Below, in pieces: positions 61,562 through 64,000 of a stretch of 64,000 nt of DNA (within the stretch, counting starts at the first letter, position 1; every line of letters starts with the position of its first letter). Origin of the DNA: Lepas anatifera (taxonomy: Eukaryota > Arthropoda > Thecostraca > Lepadidae). Position numbers and translations under genes: made by a program. The DNA lies in assembly GCA_034440635.1 (NCBI GenBank), contig JAOTON010002106.1, forward strand, positions 248,001-312,000, written 5' to 3'. The notes below the pieces were generated by a model, which was given only the letters and a program-made list of their open reading frames with translations, was not told the origin of the DNA and did no database searches.

Positions 61562-62968
61562 TTATGTTTTTTCTTTTATAGCTAGTTTTGCCCCCCAAGA
61601 CGCCCAACTTACAAAACCTGACCGAAGGTTAGTGTTCGGAAGAACTGAAATGAAGGCTGCTTCGAGTGTTTTCCTAATCTGCTTGTTTTCCGTTTCGGCT
61701 AAAACTTCAGAGCTATCAAATTTTGGTAAGTGGTCACATTTGTCTATGTGAACTACTAACGCATTTGATGTTCTATGAAATCTAACGTCGCGCTTATGTT
61801 CCTGTATCCTTGTTTTCAAACCTCTGCCCGTTTCCCCTATATAAGATTTTGAACATCCAGAACATGGAATGCTGTAAACTATGTTGTTTTCAGAAGTAAC
61901 CCTTTCTTTATGTTTTAGAATTTCTCCAGTCTTCGCTCCTGAAACTATCCCTACATTCAAACCTGAACGTGCTAAGAATTTTGAAATCGTAGTAGCTGCT
62001 TTCGAGTTCGGAATGGATATGTAGCGGTCTGATTTAGAATCGGGTTTTTTCTTGACGTGTTTTCCTTTATAAATCTTCTCTGCCTTTTGTTTGAGCATGA
62101 ATAGCCACCCTCGGGGATATTTAAGTGTTTCAAATCGTTTGCAGATATGATCTATTTCAGCATGTAGATATTCAGCACTGCAAATCCTAAATGCTCGTAA
62201 AAAAGAAGCCGATCACAATGCCGCTTTTTGTTTTTTCACTATGTCCAGAAAAATAATGAATGTAGTCCTCTTTGTTTGTTGGTTTTCTGTAAACCTTAAA
62301 TTTTAGTCCATGATCAGTCCGAATGATTACGGTATCCAGGAATGCTAAAGAATCTTCACTTTCGATCTCTAAGGTGAATTGTATATTTTGGTCAACATTG
62401 TTGAGCCTCGTTAATTTTTCTTCCAGATTCATGTTTTTGGGAACTGCTATAAAGACATCGTCGACGTATCGAACCCAGAAGCTATCCCGCCCCATGATTT
62501 CTTGGTATTTTTCCTGTTCTAGACGCTCCATGTATAAACATGCGGCTACCGGGCTCAGGGGGATCCCATAGCAAGTCCTCTACATTGTACATACTCATTT
62601 CCTTCAAAAGTAAACGAACCAAAGTGCATGCACAATGTTACCAACCCTATGAAGTGTGATTTAGATAATGGAAGCGTATTTACATCAATCACGTCAACAG
62701 CGGATTTGATAGCTTTTAATGCTCCATCTATCGGCACATTTGTGAATAGAGATATTACGTCCAGGCTTGCAAGTTTCATGTTATTTATGTTTACGCCCTT
62801 CAGCCTATCCATGAGTTCTGATGTGTTCCTTAAATGGGTCCCACTTATCACTCCCAGGCATTTACTTAGTGGTTTAGCTAAGATTTTAGCCAGTTTATGG
62901 GGTGCACTGCCGATACCAGAAATTATAGGTCTCATGGGAATGTTTGGTTTGTGTACTTTTGGAAGTCC
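61562..62968 (-). pseudogene. PLE family 4 RT plus GIY-YIG endonuclease, minus copy
   Basis: Coding order: LPKVHKPNIPMRPIISGIG (near 62950), motif A LASLDVISLFTNVP (near 62770), motif B RGLAMGSP (near 62570) with a missing base inside the C run, motif C WVRYVDDVFIAVP (near 62480-62450), RT thumb, a frame change near 62190, then the GIY-YIG domain NIVYSIPCSGCSKSYIGETG with RGLKTRIQEHKRD (near 61880-61780), ending at 61562. The nuclease residues look intact; the RT is frameshifted. Confidence 0.92.
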
Positions 62969-63001
62969 TTTTAGTATATTTGTGGAACACGTGAATCGCA
63001 A

Positions 63002-64000
63002 TTACAGGTGGAACGGTAGTGACACAGAAAAAGGTTTCATTCAAGGTGTTTTGGCTTGCTGCTATGCACTGGCGAAAAAAGAGACATCAACCCTTCCAAA
63101 CAGATATTTAAAAGCTTTAAAAGATCTTGCAAACGATGAAAACATAATTGTGACGCAGGCAGATAAGGGAGGGGGTGTCATCATCATGGATAGTTCAGCC
63201 TACAAAGAAAAAATGAAGAATCTTCTCAATGACTTAGAAACTTACAAGAAGTCGAAGAACGGGCATTCAGCAAAGGAAGCAAAATCATTCAACAAAGAAG
63301 CACGGAGAATTTTGAAAAAATCTGAAAAAGGAAAGAAGCTACTAAATCTCATCGAGGAGGCCCCCAGACCACCCCAACTAAAAGGACTTCCAAAAGTACA
63401 CAAACCAAACATTCCCATGAGACCTATAATTTCTGGTATCGGCAGTGCACCCCATAAACTGGCTAAAATCTTAGCTAAACCACTAAGTAAATGCCTGGGA
63501 GTGATAAGTGGGACCCATTTAAGGAACACATCAGAACTCATGGATAGGCTGAAGGGCGTAAACATAAATAACATGAAACTTGCAAGCCTGGACGTAATAT
63601 CTCTATTCACAAATGTGCCGATAGATGGAGCATTAAAAGCTATCAAATCCGCTGTTGACGTGATTGATGTAAATACGCTTCCATTATCTAAATCACACTT
63701 CATAGGGTTGGTAACATTGTGCATGCACTTTGGTTCGTTTACTTTTGAAGGAAATGAGTATGTACAATGTAGAGGACTTGCTATGGGATCCCCCTGAGCC
63801 CGGTAGCCGCATGTTTATACATGGAGCGTCTAGAACAGGAAAAATACCAAGAAATCATGGGGCGGGATAGCTTCTGGGTTCGATACGTCGACGATGTCTT
63901 TATAGCAGTTCCCAAAAACATGAATCTGGAAGAAAAATTAACGAGGCTCAACAATGTTGACCAAAATATACAATTCACCTTAGAGATCGAAAGTGAAGAT
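63002..64000 (+). pseudogene. PLE family 4 RT, plus copy (3' part beyond window)
   Basis: From the junction the frame reads an N-terminal helical region, then TQADKGGGVIIMDSSAY (near 63150), PKVHKPNIPMRPIIS, motif A LDVISLFTNVP, and motif B to RGLAMGSP, where a stop follows because one C is missing (63782-63797). In the next frame motif C WVRYVDDVFIAVP continues to the window end. The open frame extends leftward to 62628 only because it reads the antisense of the inverted copy. Confidence 0.9.

Larger units (their letters stand above)
61324..64000. mobile_element. Penelope-like inverted pair, family 4, running off the window
   Basis: A minus-strand copy (61324 to about 62968) and a plus-strand copy (from about 63002) meet head to head and are nearly identical where they overlap. 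The minus copy stops at the LKGLPKVHKP box; the plus copy reaches further upstream. The 3' end of the minus copy faces (AT)n at 61259. The plus copy is cut by the window edge. Confidence 0.88.

Noticed and set aside
62628..63797. A single 389-codon plus-strand open frame
   Set aside because: Its first part is the antisense of the inverted minus PLE copy and only the second part is RT; it crosses the palindrome junction and is not a native protein.

Overview
This is a eukaryotic, clearly metazoan window. It is dominated by mobile elements and repeats, with one spliced host gene running along the + strand through almost all of it. The phylum cannot be fixed from the sequence. The density of Penelope-like retroelements with hammerhead-ribozyme motifs, short TTAA-flanked elements and long (CA)n/(TA)n tracts suits an invertebrate with a repeat-rich genome. 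There are no bacterial operons, rRNA genes or CRISPR arrays.

Host gene. Eight short exon-like blocks (8-205, 3016-3161, 11411-11474, 22154-22317, 26662-26788, 32823-33039, 35836-36008, 55889-56090) each have an AG acceptor and a donor. Every one of the seven junctions is compatible in intron phase. Joined conceptually they encode part of a cysteine-rich, probably extracellular protein: an unrecognised N-terminal segment (exons 1-3), a sushi/CCP-like module (exons 4-5), a C-type-lectin-like domain (exons 6-7) and the start of a second one (exon 8). The gene continues beyond what I can recognise at both ends. Its introns (2.8 to 19.9 kb) hold everything else.

Layout of the introns. 0.4-0.7 kb: minisatellite. 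3.8-5.5, 8.1-9.1, 14.0-14.9, 18.7-21.5, 23.5, 33.2-34.3 and 58.3-58.8 kb: a TTAA-flanked short-element group rich in AGGTCA/TGACCT motifs. 12.8-14.0, 18.9-19.4, 26.9-27.3 and 30.8-31.2 kb: a second TTAA family of about 450 bp. 6.0-7.8 and 28.8-30.4 kb: decayed non-LTR retrotransposons on the minus strand. 14.9-18.7 kb: a CACTG-ended element. 37.3-38.9 kb: a Ty3/Gypsy pol remnant. 39.3-51.7 and 61.3-64.0 kb: Penelope-like elements (PLEs) with reverse transcriptase and GIY-YIG domains. 51.7-55.4 kb: an element with about 250-bp inverted ends. 58.8-61.2 kb: an element flanked by an 8-bp duplication.

The most unusual part is the PLE material. Every PLE locus is an inverted pair with its 3' ends pointing outward, usually next to (TA)n. 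The 3' regions carry hammerhead-type motifs (CUGANGA, a stem, GAA(A), a short self-complementary helix III). The same inverted architecture occurs in two insertions without recognisable protein coding: a 198-bp double hammerhead palindrome (33687-33884, 12-bp target duplication) and a 3.7-kb palindrome (44320-48044, 15-bp target duplication) whose empty site survives in the partner PLE copy at 51453-51467.
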